The notes under the pieces are model-generated. The model was not told where the DNA came from and did not search any database. It worked only from the letters and a program-made list of their open reading frames with translations. Positions 18,018 to 28,871 of a DNA stretch of 64,000 bases are shown here, piece by piece (the stretch's first letter is position 1; every line of letters begins with the position of its first letter). The stretch covers positions 143,651-207,650 of the forward strand of contig JADJRG010000031.1 in NCBI GenBank assembly GCA_016712315.1. The letters are read 5' to 3'. The position numbers and the translations under genes are program-made. Source of the DNA: Nannocystis sp. (GTDB lineage Bacteria > Myxococcota_A > Polyangia > Nannocystales > Nannocystaceae).

Positions 18018-18521
18018 TCACTCTTGCGAAGGGCGCTTGGCCGGGCGTCGGAGATCGAGGCGGCCCATCTCGGCTTGCATGCGCGCGAAGGCGTCCTCGA
18101 GGGCGGCGGGGTCGCTCTCGTGCAAGGAGAGGCCCGTGAAGGCGTCGTTGAGCTGGCGGTAGAGCTGCGCGCTGCGCTCCTGGCTGAGCGAGCGGGGGCC
18201 CTCGTAGGCGGCGAGCTGGCCGAGCAGTTGCTCAAAGGTGGCGGTGGCCGCGGCGCGGTCGACTGGGAGGGCAGCGGGCGCGGCTGGGTCGCTGTCGGGC
18301 TCCGGCGAGGCTTGCTCGGGCTCCGGCGAGGCGGCGAGGGTCCGCGCGAGGCGTGTGGCGGCTTGTTCAGGCGGGTGCGCCGCGGGGGCGTCATCGCGCT
18401 GCATCGGCGCCGGGGTGGCCACACGGGGGCGAGGCTTGCCCGCGACCACCAAGGCGTTGACGGCGTAGCCGAGCAGGCCGAGGGCGAGCAGGGCGAGCAG
18501 GATGAGGGGGACCGGTTTCAT
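18018..18521 (-). CDS. Hypothetical membrane-anchored protein, coupled to the lipin-like lipoprotein gene
   Basis: A 167-residue protein with one N-terminal transmembrane helix (residues about 4-25). A Pro/Ala/Glu-rich low-complexity stretch follows, to about residue 90, then a helical C-terminal region (EQLLGQLAAYEGPRS to the end). No family recognised. Its ATG overlaps the stop of the upstream lipin-like lipoprotein gene as ATGA (18518-18521), so the two are almost certainly co-translated and may act together at the membrane. A GTG three codons earlier is a less likely start. Convergent with beta-helix lipoprotein 1, separated by its terminator. Confidence 0.7.
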   Translation of the reverse strand: MKPVPLILLALLALGLLGYAVNALVVAGKPRPRVATPAPMQRDDAPAAHPPEQAATRLARTLAASPEPEQASPEPDSDPAAPAALPVDRAAATATFEQLLGQLAAYEGPRSLSQERSAQLYRQLNDAFTGLSLHESDPAALEDAFARMQAEMGRLDLRRPAKRPSQE

Positions 18522-19741
18522 CGGCCGCACAGGTCGGGGAGGGCGTTGAACTCCTCGAGCAGCTCGCCGTAGCTCTGGATCGTGCGACCGCCGAAGGTGT
18601 CCTGGAATTGGAAGAAGACGCGGTGATCGAGCGGCTGGATCCCGCCGTTGTGGTAGGCCTCGGCGTCGCTGTCGGTGTTGCCGAAGACGTAGGCGGGCAC
18701 GAGGCCCTTGGCGGCGAGCATCGCCAGCTCGCCGGTCTTGTAGGTGACCGCTTCGCCGCCGAGGGCGCCGCTCTTGTTGAGCGTGGTGTGGATGATCCCC
18801 CGCGGTAGGCCGCGGACATCGACGAATTCGCGGGTGCGCTTGTAGAGGAACTCAGGCCGCGCGGTCATGTACATCGGTCGGTAGCCCTTGCTGGCCAACA
18901 CTTGCATCGCCTGGGCGGCGAAGGGGTTGATCTCCGGGGTGCTGCCGGTGAGCAGCTTCCAAAATTCCTCCTCCTCGTAGGTGGTGAGGGTGCCGTCGAC
19001 GTCGCTGATAAAGAAGGGCGTACCCGGCGGGACGACGTCGATGTACTGGTCGGCGGTGCTCTTGTCCGACTCGACGATCATGTGGATCCGGTGGCGACCG
19101 GGCGCGAGCGCCTTGTCGGCGGGGATCTTGAAATAGAGGCGGCCGCCGGTGTCGTCGACGCCTTCGATGGTCGGGTGGTTGTCGTCCTCGGTGGTGACCC
19201 CGGAGCCGAGCGGCTCCCACTCGCCCTCGCAGCCGCGGAGGAGGAAGATCTGGACGGTCTCTCCCTTGAGGTCGACGTCGAGGATCCCGGTATCGGCGAA
19301 CTTGGCGAGCACCCACTGCTCGTCGCCTTCGACGTAAAACATGTCGCGGCCGCGGTGGTTGTTGTCCGTGGGGGTGGCGCCGCCGTCGAGCTTGGGCGGC
19401 GGGGCGTCGCAGCTCGGGATCGGCTCGCAGAGCGCGCCCGGGACCGCGCCGCCGCCGGTGGTGTCGTCGGTGGTGCTGTCGGTCTCGGCGCCTGTGCTGG
19501 TGCTGTCAGTGCCGCCGGTGGTGGTGGTGGTGCTCGTGAGGTCGCCGGTGGTGCTGCTCTCGCTGGCGCTGCCGCTGGTGGTGGCGTCGGTGACGCCGGT
19601 CGCGTCGGTGGTCGCGCTGGCGCTGGTGAGGCTGGTCGAGGCGTCGGTTTCGCTGCTGCTGCCGCTGCTGTCATCACCCGCGCAGCCGGCGGCGAGGAGC
19701 GTGAGCAGGAGGAGGGGGAGCGGGCTCAGGCAAAGGAGCAT
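18518..19741 (-). CDS. Lipoprotein with lipin-type (LNS2) HAD phosphatase domain
   Basis: A 407-residue protein. The lipobox Cys is at residue 20 (LLAAGC); a Ser/Thr linker runs to about residue 98. A beta-sandwich-like region occupies about 125-235. An LNS2/lipin HAD domain begins at about 242 with the catalytic DVDGT (247-251) inside FFISDVDGTLTTYEEEEF. Motif II Thr293 is in YMTARPE, the motif III Lys is in YKTGEL, and the Mg-binding acid pair is in VFGNTDSDAEAY. Eukaryotic lipins dephosphorylate phosphatidate in the cytoplasm or ER. Here all HAD catalytic residues appear intact, but the protein should be exported and lipid-anchored. The substrate is unproven; phosphatidate, lysophosphatidate or a host/prey phospholipid are possible. 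Translationally coupled to the downstream membrane protein. Confidence 0.82.
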   Translation of the reverse strand: MLLCLSPLPLLLLTLLAAGCAGDDSSGSSSETDASTSLTSASATTDATGVTDATTSGSASESSTTGDLTSTTTTTGGTDSTSTGAETDSTTDDTTGGGAVPGALCEPIPSCDAPPPKLDGGATPTDNNHRGRDMFYVEGDEQWVLAKFADTGILDVDLKGETVQIFLLRGCEGEWEPLGSGVTTEDDNHPTIEGVDDTGGRLYFKIPADKALAPGRHRIHMIVESDKSTADQYIDVVPPGTPFFISDVDGTLTTYEEEEFWKLLTGSTPEINPFAAQAMQVLASKGYRPMYMTARPEFLYKRTREFVDVRGLPRGIIHTTLNKSGALGGEAVTYKTGELAMLAAKGLVPAYVFGNTDSDAEAYHNGGIQPLDHRVFFQFQDTFGGRTIQSYGELLEEFNALPDLCGR

Positions 19742-19747
19742 GCGGCG

Positions 19748-19776
19748 AAGATAGCGTATTCGCGCGCAAGCGCGAA
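19748..19776 (-). promoter_or_regulatory. Putative leaderless promoter of the lipin-like lipoprotein gene
   Basis: On the minus strand: TTCGCG (19771-19776), a 17-bp spacer, TATCTT (19748-19753), then 6 nt to the ATG. The -35 is weak. Predicted transcription start falls at or within the start codon. The spacer contains the 13-mer also found upstream of the gene at 32140. Confidence 0.4.
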
Positions 19777-19804
19777 CCGGCGCGTCGGCCCGTTGAGCGC
19801 GCCC

Positions 19805-21400
19805 TCAGGGTCGGAGGTCGGCGCCCGCGTAGTCGGGGCTGGAGTCGACGGTGGGCCGGAGTTCGCCGTCGTAGTCGACCTTGGGCTGACCGCTGAGCCA
19901 GAGCGCGACCATCTTGAAGGGGGCCGTGGGGGTGACGTGGTAGTCGTTCGAGGCCGGGTTGACGAACCACGCGGGGTCGAGCGCCTGCACGACCGTGTTG
20001 GTGCTCTGCGCGTATTTGTCGGAGTCGACGAGGCTGTACTCGATGTCCATGTCGCTGCAGGAGATCGAGCTCGCGCCCGGTTTGGCCAGGAGCACGGAGT
20101 TGACGGTGCTCGCGGACTGGAGGGTGACGCAGTGCAGGGAGCTGCCGAGGCCCACCTTCGCCTCGTTGCCGGCGATCGTCGAGTAGATGACCGAGACCTG
20201 GTTGGCGCCGATCATGGAGAGTCCGCCGACGTCGGAGAGGAAGCCGCCGTTGTTGACGATGAAGCTGTTCTCGACGTGCACGCTGCCGCCGTTGGTCTGC
20301 TTGATCCCGCCGAGGCTGTTGCGGGCGATCAAGGAGCGGCGGACGTGGAGCGAGCAGCCGTTGCCGTCGATCCCGACCTCTTCGCGTGAATTGAGGCGGG
20401 AGCGATCGAGCCAGAGGGTGCCTTCGGTGCAGACGATGCCGCGATCCTGGGTGGCGCCGGCGATGTTGAAGCCGTCGACGAAGGCGAAGCCGCCCTTGGC
20501 GATCGTCAGGGCGGAGGAGCCGAGCACCTCGAGGCGAGGGGAGACGCCAGCGTCGCGGATGATCGCGATGAAGCGGCCCTCTTGGATCGACACTTGTGAG
20601 GTGTAGGCGCTCGGGGCGGCGCGGACGCGCAGGATCGTAGGATCGTTCTTGGGGATCTTTTGGGCGGCGTCCTGGATCTCGCAGTAGGGTTTGGCCTCGC
20701 TGCCGTCGGCCTCGGCGCAGCCGCCGGGGGCGGCGGCCTTGTCGACCCACAGGACCTTGGGCGGGAAGCAGGCGCCGCTGGCGAGGTTGCAGGCGCCGGT
20801 CGAGCATTGGCTGTGCTCCGCGCAGGGGACGCAGATCTGCGCGAGGGGGTCGCAGATCGGGGTGACCGTGCCGCAGGCGCTCGTGTCTTCGGCGCTGCAC
20901 TGCACGCAGGCGCCGCTGATGAGATCGCAGGCGGGCGTGCTCGGGTCGAGCGCGGCGCAGACGATCCCAGAGCAGTCGACGCAAGCGCCGTCGGGGTCGC
21001 AGAAAGAAGCCGGCGCTTGGCAGCTCGGGTTGTCCTGGACACCTTCGTCGGGATCACAGTCGGCGCTGTGGGTGTCGTGGGTGGTCGTGCTCTCGGAGGT
21101 GTCGGTGGCGGTGTCTTCCGTCGTCGCGTCCGTGCCGGTGGCGCTGGTGCTGGTGCCGGTGGTGCCTGGCGTGGTCGTCCCCTGCGGATCGCTGATGCAG
21201 ATGTTGGAGGCGCAGAGCAGCCCCAGTTCACAGCTCTGGTCCTCGCGGCAGGGGCAGTTCAGGGTCCCGGGTTCACAGGTGGGATCACCGCTTGTGAGGG
21301 TCTCCGTGCCGTCTGCGCCGCCACCGGGGGGACAGCCGAGGGCGAAGACGAGCGAGAGGAACGCCGAGAATTGGACGGCAGAAGGACGGGACGAGCGCAC
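19805..21400 (-). CDS. Beta-helix surface lipoprotein 2
   Basis: A 531-residue lipoprotein of the same family as the genes ending at 17910, 21504, 23273 and 30644. Lipobox Cys in LVFALGC. An extra Cys cluster (CEPGTLNCPCREDQSC) precedes the Thr/Ser linker. Then come Cys-pair modules including CAEHSQCSTGACNL, a beta-helix region (LHVRRSLIARNSLGG, VENSFIVNNGG, VIYSTIAGNEA rungs) and the closing YDGELRPTVDSSPDYAGAD. The start codon is GTG at 21400, placed 6 nt after a -10 hexamer, so the message should be leaderless. No catalytic residues are evident. An exposed surface protein is likely; the ligand is unknown. Confidence 0.84.
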   Translation of the reverse strand: MRSSRPSAVQFSAFLSLVFALGCPPGGGADGTETLTSGDPTCEPGTLNCPCREDQSCELGLLCASNICISDPQGTTTPGTTGTSTSATGTDATTEDTATDTSESTTTHDTHSADCDPDEGVQDNPSCQAPASFCDPDGACVDCSGIVCAALDPSTPACDLISGACVQCSAEDTSACGTVTPICDPLAQICVPCAEHSQCSTGACNLASGACFPPKVLWVDKAAAPGGCAEADGSEAKPYCEIQDAAQKIPKNDPTILRVRAAPSAYTSQVSIQEGRFIAIIRDAGVSPRLEVLGSSALTIAKGGFAFVDGFNIAGATQDRGIVCTEGTLWLDRSRLNSREEVGIDGNGCSLHVRRSLIARNSLGGIKQTNGGSVHVENSFIVNNGGFLSDVGGLSMIGANQVSVIYSTIAGNEAKVGLGSSLHCVTLQSASTVNSVLLAKPGASSISCSDMDIEYSLVDSDKYAQSTNTVVQALDPAWFVNPASNDYHVTPTAPFKMVALWLSGQPKVDYDGELRPTVDSSPDYAGADLRP

Positions 21401-21406
21401 CCGGCC

Positions 21407-21435
21407 AGTATCGCCTGTAGGTCTAACGGCTGCAA
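21407..21435 (-). promoter_or_regulatory. Leaderless sigma70-type promoter of beta-helix lipoprotein 2
   Basis: On the minus strand: TTGCAG (21430-21435), exactly 17 bp, GATACT (21407-21412), then 6 nt to the GTG start at 21400. There is no room for a Shine-Dalgarno sequence. Confidence 0.6.
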
Positions 21436-21503
21436 TGAACGTAATCCTGGTTACGCTCGAAACAGCGCACGGTTGCTGTGCGATGGCGCGCTGTGCTCGT
21501 CAA

Positions 21504-23147
21504 TTACTGGGAATAGACGTCTGCTCCAGGGGATTCGGGCGCACCAACGGTCACGGAGCGGGGATCACCCTCGAAGTCGACGCGAGGATCATCAGACTGC
21601 CAGGTCGTCGGTGACTCGGCGGGGGGCTGCTTCCAGCGATAGATCGAGTAGGGGATGTCGACGGCGAAGAGGTCGAGCACGGCGCTGGTGGACATCGCGT
21701 GGTTGCTGGCGTCGGCCATGAAGTCGCCACCATCGAGGATCGACTGCTCGACGAAGAGGGTCGAGCAGCTAATGGAAGTGTTCTCTTGGCCGACCGCGGC
21801 GCCGAGCACGGAGGCGCGCACGGAGCCGACGTTGTTGTTGCCTTCGCAGTGGATCGTCGCGCCCTTGCCGGGCGCGCCGAGGTTGTTGAGGAGGGTCGTG
21901 TAGGCGATGTCGACCGCGCTGACGTTCTGCAGCCGGATCGCGCCGCCCCCATAGATCCCGTTCTGACCGTTCTCCGTGACAAAGGAGTTGCGCATGAAGA
22001 GGGCGCCGCCGGTCAACTCGATGCCTTCGCTCTTGTTGCGGCTGATCACGGAGTCGCGGATGTTGACCGTGCACGCGGCGCCGCGGATGCCAGGGCCGAC
22101 CCCTTGGCGGATCCGCGTGTTCGAGAGGTCGAGCGTCGCCGAGTCACATCGGACGTTGGGAGGGTCGTTCAGGATGGCGGTGCTGACGATATCGAGGTTG
22201 TCGAGGTAGACGGTCAGACCGGGGCCCTTGAAGTCGATCGGCACGCCGCCCTGGAGCTCCGCCGCGAGCGTGGGGTCGTCGTAGCCGATAATGGCGACCA
22301 CGGCCGGCTTCCCCGCAGTGGTGAGGTTCAGCGTGCTGAGCACGTTGGGGCCCTTGAGCAGGCGAACCGTCCAGCCCTTGCTGATGCCGTGCATGTGCAT
22401 GTGCTGGATGGCGACCTCGGCGTTGCAATACGGCTTGTCTCCGCCGATCGACGTGGTGCAGAGGCCGTTCACAGGATCGTCTGGGAGCACGGAGATCACG
22501 TTGCTCGCCGGTAGACACTGGCCGAGCGCGAGGTCACACGCGGAGTTCACGCACTGCGCGTGGCTGGTGCACGCGACGCAGGTGTTGCTCTCAAGGTCGC
22601 AGACGGGGGTGTCGCCCTTGCAAGCCTCGGCCTCCGCAGCGTTGCACTGGACGCAGGCGCCGGTGTCGAGATCACAGACGCCCTTGTCGATGTCGACGCC
22701 TGCGCACGAGACGAGGATGGTGCAGTCGCCGCAGACCCCGGAGGCTGAGCAGTAGGGGAAGGCGTCGGGGCAGGCGGGGTTGAGCGCGCCTTCCTTTGGA
22801 TCACAATCGGCGCCCTCGCTGTCGCTCGTGGTCGTGCTGGTCGGATCTGTCGTGGGATCGGCGGTGGTCAGCTCGCCCGTGGTCGTGGTCGTCGTCGTCC
22901 CCGTGGTCGTGCCCGTCGACGTCGAGGTGGTGTCGACGTCGACGCAGAGATCCGCGACGCAGGTGAGGCCTGGGTCGCACGCGTCCCCGCGGGTGCACGC
23001 GCAGCCGAGTGAGCCCATGGGGCACTCACCTGTCGACGCGCCGGTCGATGTGCTCGACCCGTCGCTGCTCTCGGTGGTCGCAGCGTCGTCCGCACAGGAG
23101 GTAGAAAAAAGACCGGCCAGCAGGGCTGCGAGAGGAGACCAGCGCAT
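21504..23147 (-). CDS. Beta-helix surface lipoprotein 3
   Basis: A 547-residue lipoprotein. The signal reads MRWSPLAALLAGLFSTSC; an early Cys module (CPMGSLGCACTRGDAC) precedes a Thr linker. Five Cys-pair modules follow, ending CTSHAQCVNSACDL. Then come beta-helix rungs (VNIRDSVISRNKSEG, FMRNSFVTENGQNG, DIAYTTLLNNLG) and the terminal FEGDPRSVTVGAPESPGAD. The frame is open for 14 codons upstream, but the signal peptide and a promoter both place the start at 23147. It is 103 bp upstream of, and in tandem with, beta-helix lipoprotein 2. Function unknown. Confidence 0.84.
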   Translation of the reverse strand: MRWSPLAALLAGLFSTSCADDAATTESSDGSSTSTGASTGECPMGSLGCACTRGDACDPGLTCVADLCVDVDTTSTSTGTTTGTTTTTTTGELTTADPTTDPTSTTTSDSEGADCDPKEGALNPACPDAFPYCSASGVCGDCTILVSCAGVDIDKGVCDLDTGACVQCNAAEAEACKGDTPVCDLESNTCVACTSHAQCVNSACDLALGQCLPASNVISVLPDDPVNGLCTTSIGGDKPYCNAEVAIQHMHMHGISKGWTVRLLKGPNVLSTLNLTTAGKPAVVAIIGYDDPTLAAELQGGVPIDFKGPGLTVYLDNLDIVSTAILNDPPNVRCDSATLDLSNTRIRQGVGPGIRGAACTVNIRDSVISRNKSEGIELTGGALFMRNSFVTENGQNGIYGGGAIRLQNVSAVDIAYTTLLNNLGAPGKGATIHCEGNNNVGSVRASVLGAAVGQENTSISCSTLFVEQSILDGGDFMADASNHAMSTSAVLDLFAVDIPYSIYRWKQPPAESPTTWQSDDPRVDFEGDPRSVTVGAPESPGADVYSQ

Positions 23148-23153
23148 GCGTGC

Positions 23154-23182
23154 ATTATCGGGCAGCTCTAGAGCGTTTTCAA
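23154..23182 (-). promoter_or_regulatory. Leaderless sigma70-type promoter of beta-helix lipoprotein 3
   Basis: On the minus strand: TTGAAA (23177-23182), exactly 17 bp, GATAAT (23154-23159), then 6 nt to the ATG at 23147. This is the best consensus match in the window. It also fixes the start, because the longer frame's ATG (23189) lies upstream of the predicted transcript start. Confidence 0.65.
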
Positions 23183-23272
23183 CCGGCATGTACGCGCGCG
23201 CGCGCAGCGTCGAAGGAGTACGCGGCGCTACACCCGTTACACGCGCACAAGCGCGACGGCTCGCGCCCGTAG

Positions 23273-24943
23273 TTACGGGCGATCAGCGCCAGAGAAATCG
23301 ACGGCGCCGGCGGTCGCAGGGCGCTTGTCGCCGTCGAAGTCGCGGTAGGGATCTCCCGGCTGCCACGTCGCGGTGTCCTTGAGGTCTGCGATGAGCTTGG
23401 GGCGATAGACGCCCTTCACGGGCATGTTGAAGAGGTTGTTGACGATCTCGGGGGGGCCGAAGAAGTTGCCGCCGTCGTCGCCGAGGGTGCCGCCCATGCC
23501 GCAGTAGATGTAGCCCTCAGCGCCGAGGATCACGCTGTTGCGGACCGACAACGTGGAGGCGAGGTTGCCGCAGCGGACCGCGAGCACGGGGAGGTTCTCC
23601 TGGTTGGTGTTCCCCACGAAGGTCGAGTAGACGATCTGCATCTTCGTGTCGACGAGGCGGAACACGTAGTCCGCGTCGACCTTGTTGCCTGTGAAGTAGC
23701 TGTTCTCGATCGTGATGTCAGACTCGATGAGGTTGGGGGTGGACCTGTGGCCCGTAAACACCGAGCGACGGATCTGGTACTTGCAGTCGAGCGAGGTGAG
23801 GGGGACCCGGTTGTTGGTGATGCGCGAGTCGTCGACCCAGACCTCGGCGCCGACGCAGTTGATCGCGTCCGCGTTGGTCGCGTCGAGCAGCTCTAGGTTG
23901 GCGATCATGAGCCGGCTCGGGCGCGGGTCCATCTCGATGCTCGGGTCGACATAGAGGACCGGCCGGGTCTCGTTCTCGACGGTGTGCTTCAGCACCGGGG
24001 GCTCTTCGCCCTCCTCCGTGACACCGATGAGGATCACTGTCCGGGCCCAGGTCACGTCCTGGAAGAGGCTCGGCTGGGGCATCGTGCCCGGGCGGATAAA
24101 CACCGCGATCTCGTCGGCGAGATAATTCTCGAGGGTCATCAGGGAGTAGTGGTACGTGCACCACGGCTCCTCCTTGGTCCCGGGTTTCATCTCGTTCGTA
24201 TGGCAGCCGGGCCGGTTCTCGGCCCAAAAGGTCCACTCCTCGGGGACGCACTTGCCGGTGGCGAGGTTGCACGCGCCGGTCTCGCACTGGCTATGCTCCG
24301 TGCACGGGCCGCAGGTGAAGGTGTCGGCGTCGCAAGCGGCGGGGAAGAGGCAGGCCTCGAAGAACTCGGGGGTGCACTCGACGCAGAGGCCGCTGTTGCT
24401 CTCACAGGCCGGCGCGGCGCCCGAGGTCGCGTCGATGCAGGTGAAGCCGTCGAAGTCGCCGCAGGCGCCGCAGGTGTCCTTGGCCCAGCAGTAGGGCTTC
24501 GTCGCGTCGAGGCCGGCGCAGAGCGCGTGACCGGCGGGGCCGGGCTCGCAGGTGAAGGGCTGCTCCGTCGGATCGGTGGCGGTCTCGGTGCTGTCGGTGG
24601 TGGTGTCTGTGGTCGTGCTCGTGGTCGGCTCGAGCGTGGTCGTCGTGGTCGGATCGTCGGTGGTGGTCGCGTCGGTGGTCGCGGTGTCGGTGGCGCTCAT
24701 GGTCGCGCCCGCGGTCACGCGGCAAGACTCGCTGCTGACCTGCTCCACGCAGCCGTTGTTGACGCTCGAGCAGCTGTCGCAGACGAGCCCGGGGGCGCAG
24801 GCGCCGTCGGCGAAGAAGCAGTGATCCTGGTTGACCAACGTGCAGGAGAGACCCGCGCTGGCGCTGGCGCCGAGGACGAGGGCGGCGGCGGCGAGCGAGG
24901 CGACGCGGAGACGTGAGGCTTTCAGTCGAGAGGCGTGAGACAT
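23273..24943 (-). CDS. Beta-helix surface protein 4 (exported, Cys-rich)
   Basis: A 556-residue paralog with a longer signal (residues 1-31). The ASAGLSC end could be a lipobox. An N-terminal Cys module (CFFADGACAPGLVCDSC) precedes the Thr linker. Cys-pair modules include CTEHSQCETGACNL, followed by beta-helix rungs (QIRRSVFTGHRS, TIENSYFTGNKV, QIVYSTFVGNT) and the closing DFDGDKRPATAGAVDFSGADRP. It follows the gene at 24968-25840 by 24 bp in the same direction, so it is probably read from that gene's promoter. It lacks the leaderless promoter seen at its sister genes. Role unknown; a secreted or surface-exposed beta-solenoid is likely. Confidence 0.83.
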   Translation of the reverse strand: MSHASRLKASRLRVASLAAAALVLGASASAGLSCTLVNQDHCFFADGACAPGLVCDSCSSVNNGCVEQVSSESCRVTAGATMSATDTATTDATTTDDPTTTTTLEPTTSTTTDTTTDSTETATDPTEQPFTCEPGPAGHALCAGLDATKPYCWAKDTCGACGDFDGFTCIDATSGAAPACESNSGLCVECTPEFFEACLFPAACDADTFTCGPCTEHSQCETGACNLATGKCVPEEWTFWAENRPGCHTNEMKPGTKEEPWCTYHYSLMTLENYLADEIAVFIRPGTMPQPSLFQDVTWARTVILIGVTEEGEEPPVLKHTVENETRPVLYVDPSIEMDPRPSRLMIANLELLDATNADAINCVGAEVWVDDSRITNNRVPLTSLDCKYQIRRSVFTGHRSTPNLIESDITIENSYFTGNKVDADYVFRLVDTKMQIVYSTFVGNTNQENLPVLAVRCGNLASTLSVRNSVILGAEGYIYCGMGGTLGDDGGNFFGPPEIVNNLFNMPVKGVYRPKLIADLKDTATWQPGDPYRDFDGDKRPATAGAVDFSGADRP

Positions 24944-24967
24944 GAGGAGATCCGCGGGAGGAGGCGC

Positions 24968-25840
24968 CTAAAAGCGGCCGAAGATGGCGAGGCCGGCGCC
25001 GCTCTGGCCGAACGTGGGGGCGATGGCCGCGTCGTCGCTCAGGCGCGGGGCGCGGCCGCGGCGATCGAGGGCGAGGAGGATCGCGCCGGTGATCAAGGCA
25101 GCCGCGCCGCCGCCGAGGAGGGCGTAGCCCGGCGGGCGGGTGTCGAGCAGCTCGTAGCCGATGGTCTCGGACTTCTGGGTGGGTTCTCGCAGGACGAGGC
25201 CGACGCCGACGCTCGCCGCGATCGCGCCGGCGGAGAGGGCGGCGATCCCGGCGATGCCCTTGCCGCCGATGCCCGTCCGAGCGGGCTGCTCTGGCTCCGG
25301 TCCGGTGATTGGCGGCGGCGGCTGGTCCGGGGGCTTCTTCTCGGGGACGTCGACGGGCTCGCGAGCGGCCGCGTCGCGGACGTACTGGTTGAGCTGGGTC
25401 GCGACGATCTGCAGCTGCTGCTCGATCTTCATCATCAGCTCGTCCTCGAGGCAGAGGGGGCAGTTGGCCTGGATGCTCTCGAGGACAGGTTGGCCGAGGC
25501 GCTGGGTCGCGATCCCGAGCACGAAGCCGTCCTCGCCGTCCTCGGGCGGCGAGATCTTGATGAAGATGACGTAGTCGTCGACCTTGAAGCGGCGGGCGAC
25601 GCCGCTCGCAGTCAGTGTTTGCTCGGCCTGCTTGCGGGCGCGCGTGATGATCGCGCCGCTGTCGCTGCCGAGGCTGTCGCCGTCGATCTTCACGGAGGCG
25701 TAGGCGACGGGATCCGCTTTGGCCTCCGCGGGCTCGAGGACGAGCACCGCCGGGAGCATCGGGCTGGCGCTCGCTCCCGGGCCGACGACGAAGGCGGGGG
25801 GGAGGAGCAGAGAGACGGCGACGCTGAGATTGGCGAGCAT
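24968..25840 (-). CDS. Hypothetical exported protein with two C-terminal membrane segments
   Basis: A 290-residue protein not recognised as a known family. A signal-like N-terminus is followed by a roughly 110-residue globular part containing YASVKIDGDSLGSDSGAI and a short CPLC motif. A Pro-rich stretch (EKKPPDQPPPPITGPEPEQP) comes next, then two hydrophobic segments of about 20 residues (GIAGIAALSAGAIAASVGVG and YALLGGGAAALITGAILLAL). This N-globular plus Pro-linker plus paired-helix layout suggests an envelope-spanning or inner-membrane-anchored sensor. It probably forms an operon with beta-helix protein 4 (24-bp gap). A perfect dyad overlaps its start codon. The 202 bp upstream to the kinase gene show nothing else notable. 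Confidence 0.65.
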   Translation of the reverse strand: MLANLSVAVSLLLPPAFVVGPGASASPMLPAVLVLEPAEAKADPVAYASVKIDGDSLGSDSGAIITRARKQAEQTLTASGVARRFKVDDYVIFIKISPPEDGEDGFVLGIATQRLGQPVLESIQANCPLCLEDELMMKIEQQLQIVATQLNQYVRDAAAREPVDVPEKKPPDQPPPPITGPEPEQPARTGIGGKGIAGIAALSAGAIAASVGVGLVLREPTQKSETIGYELLDTRPPGYALLGGGAAALITGAILLALDRRGRAPRLSDDAAIAPTFGQSGAGLAIFGRF

Positions 25841-25860
25841 AAGCGAGAACGGCGCTTATG
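25838..25860. promoter_or_regulatory. Perfect 8-bp dyad overlapping a start codon
   Basis: CATAAGCG (25838-25845), 7 bp, then CGCTTATG (25853-25860). The left arm contains the start codon of the gene read from 25840, so the element could act as an operator or as an RNA hairpin at the start of translation. Confidence 0.5.
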
Positions 25861-26042
25861 GTGCCCCGAAGAGCCCGTCGCGTCCATCCCCGGCGGTGTG
25901 TGAGACCTCGGGGGCGAGCGCCCTGACGCGCAAATTCGAGCGATTCTTGGCCGCTCGGATTCGCGCGCGCTCCGTCTCTATCGGCTCGTGGGGCATGGCG
26001 CGGCGGCTCGGCGGAGCCCCGCGCTCGTTGCCCGCGCTCAGA

Positions 26043-28817
<2,775 letters not shown>

Positions 28818-28871
28818 GTTCGCCAAACGCTACCACGACTTGGGTAAATCCGAGTATCCTTTGCGACGCCC

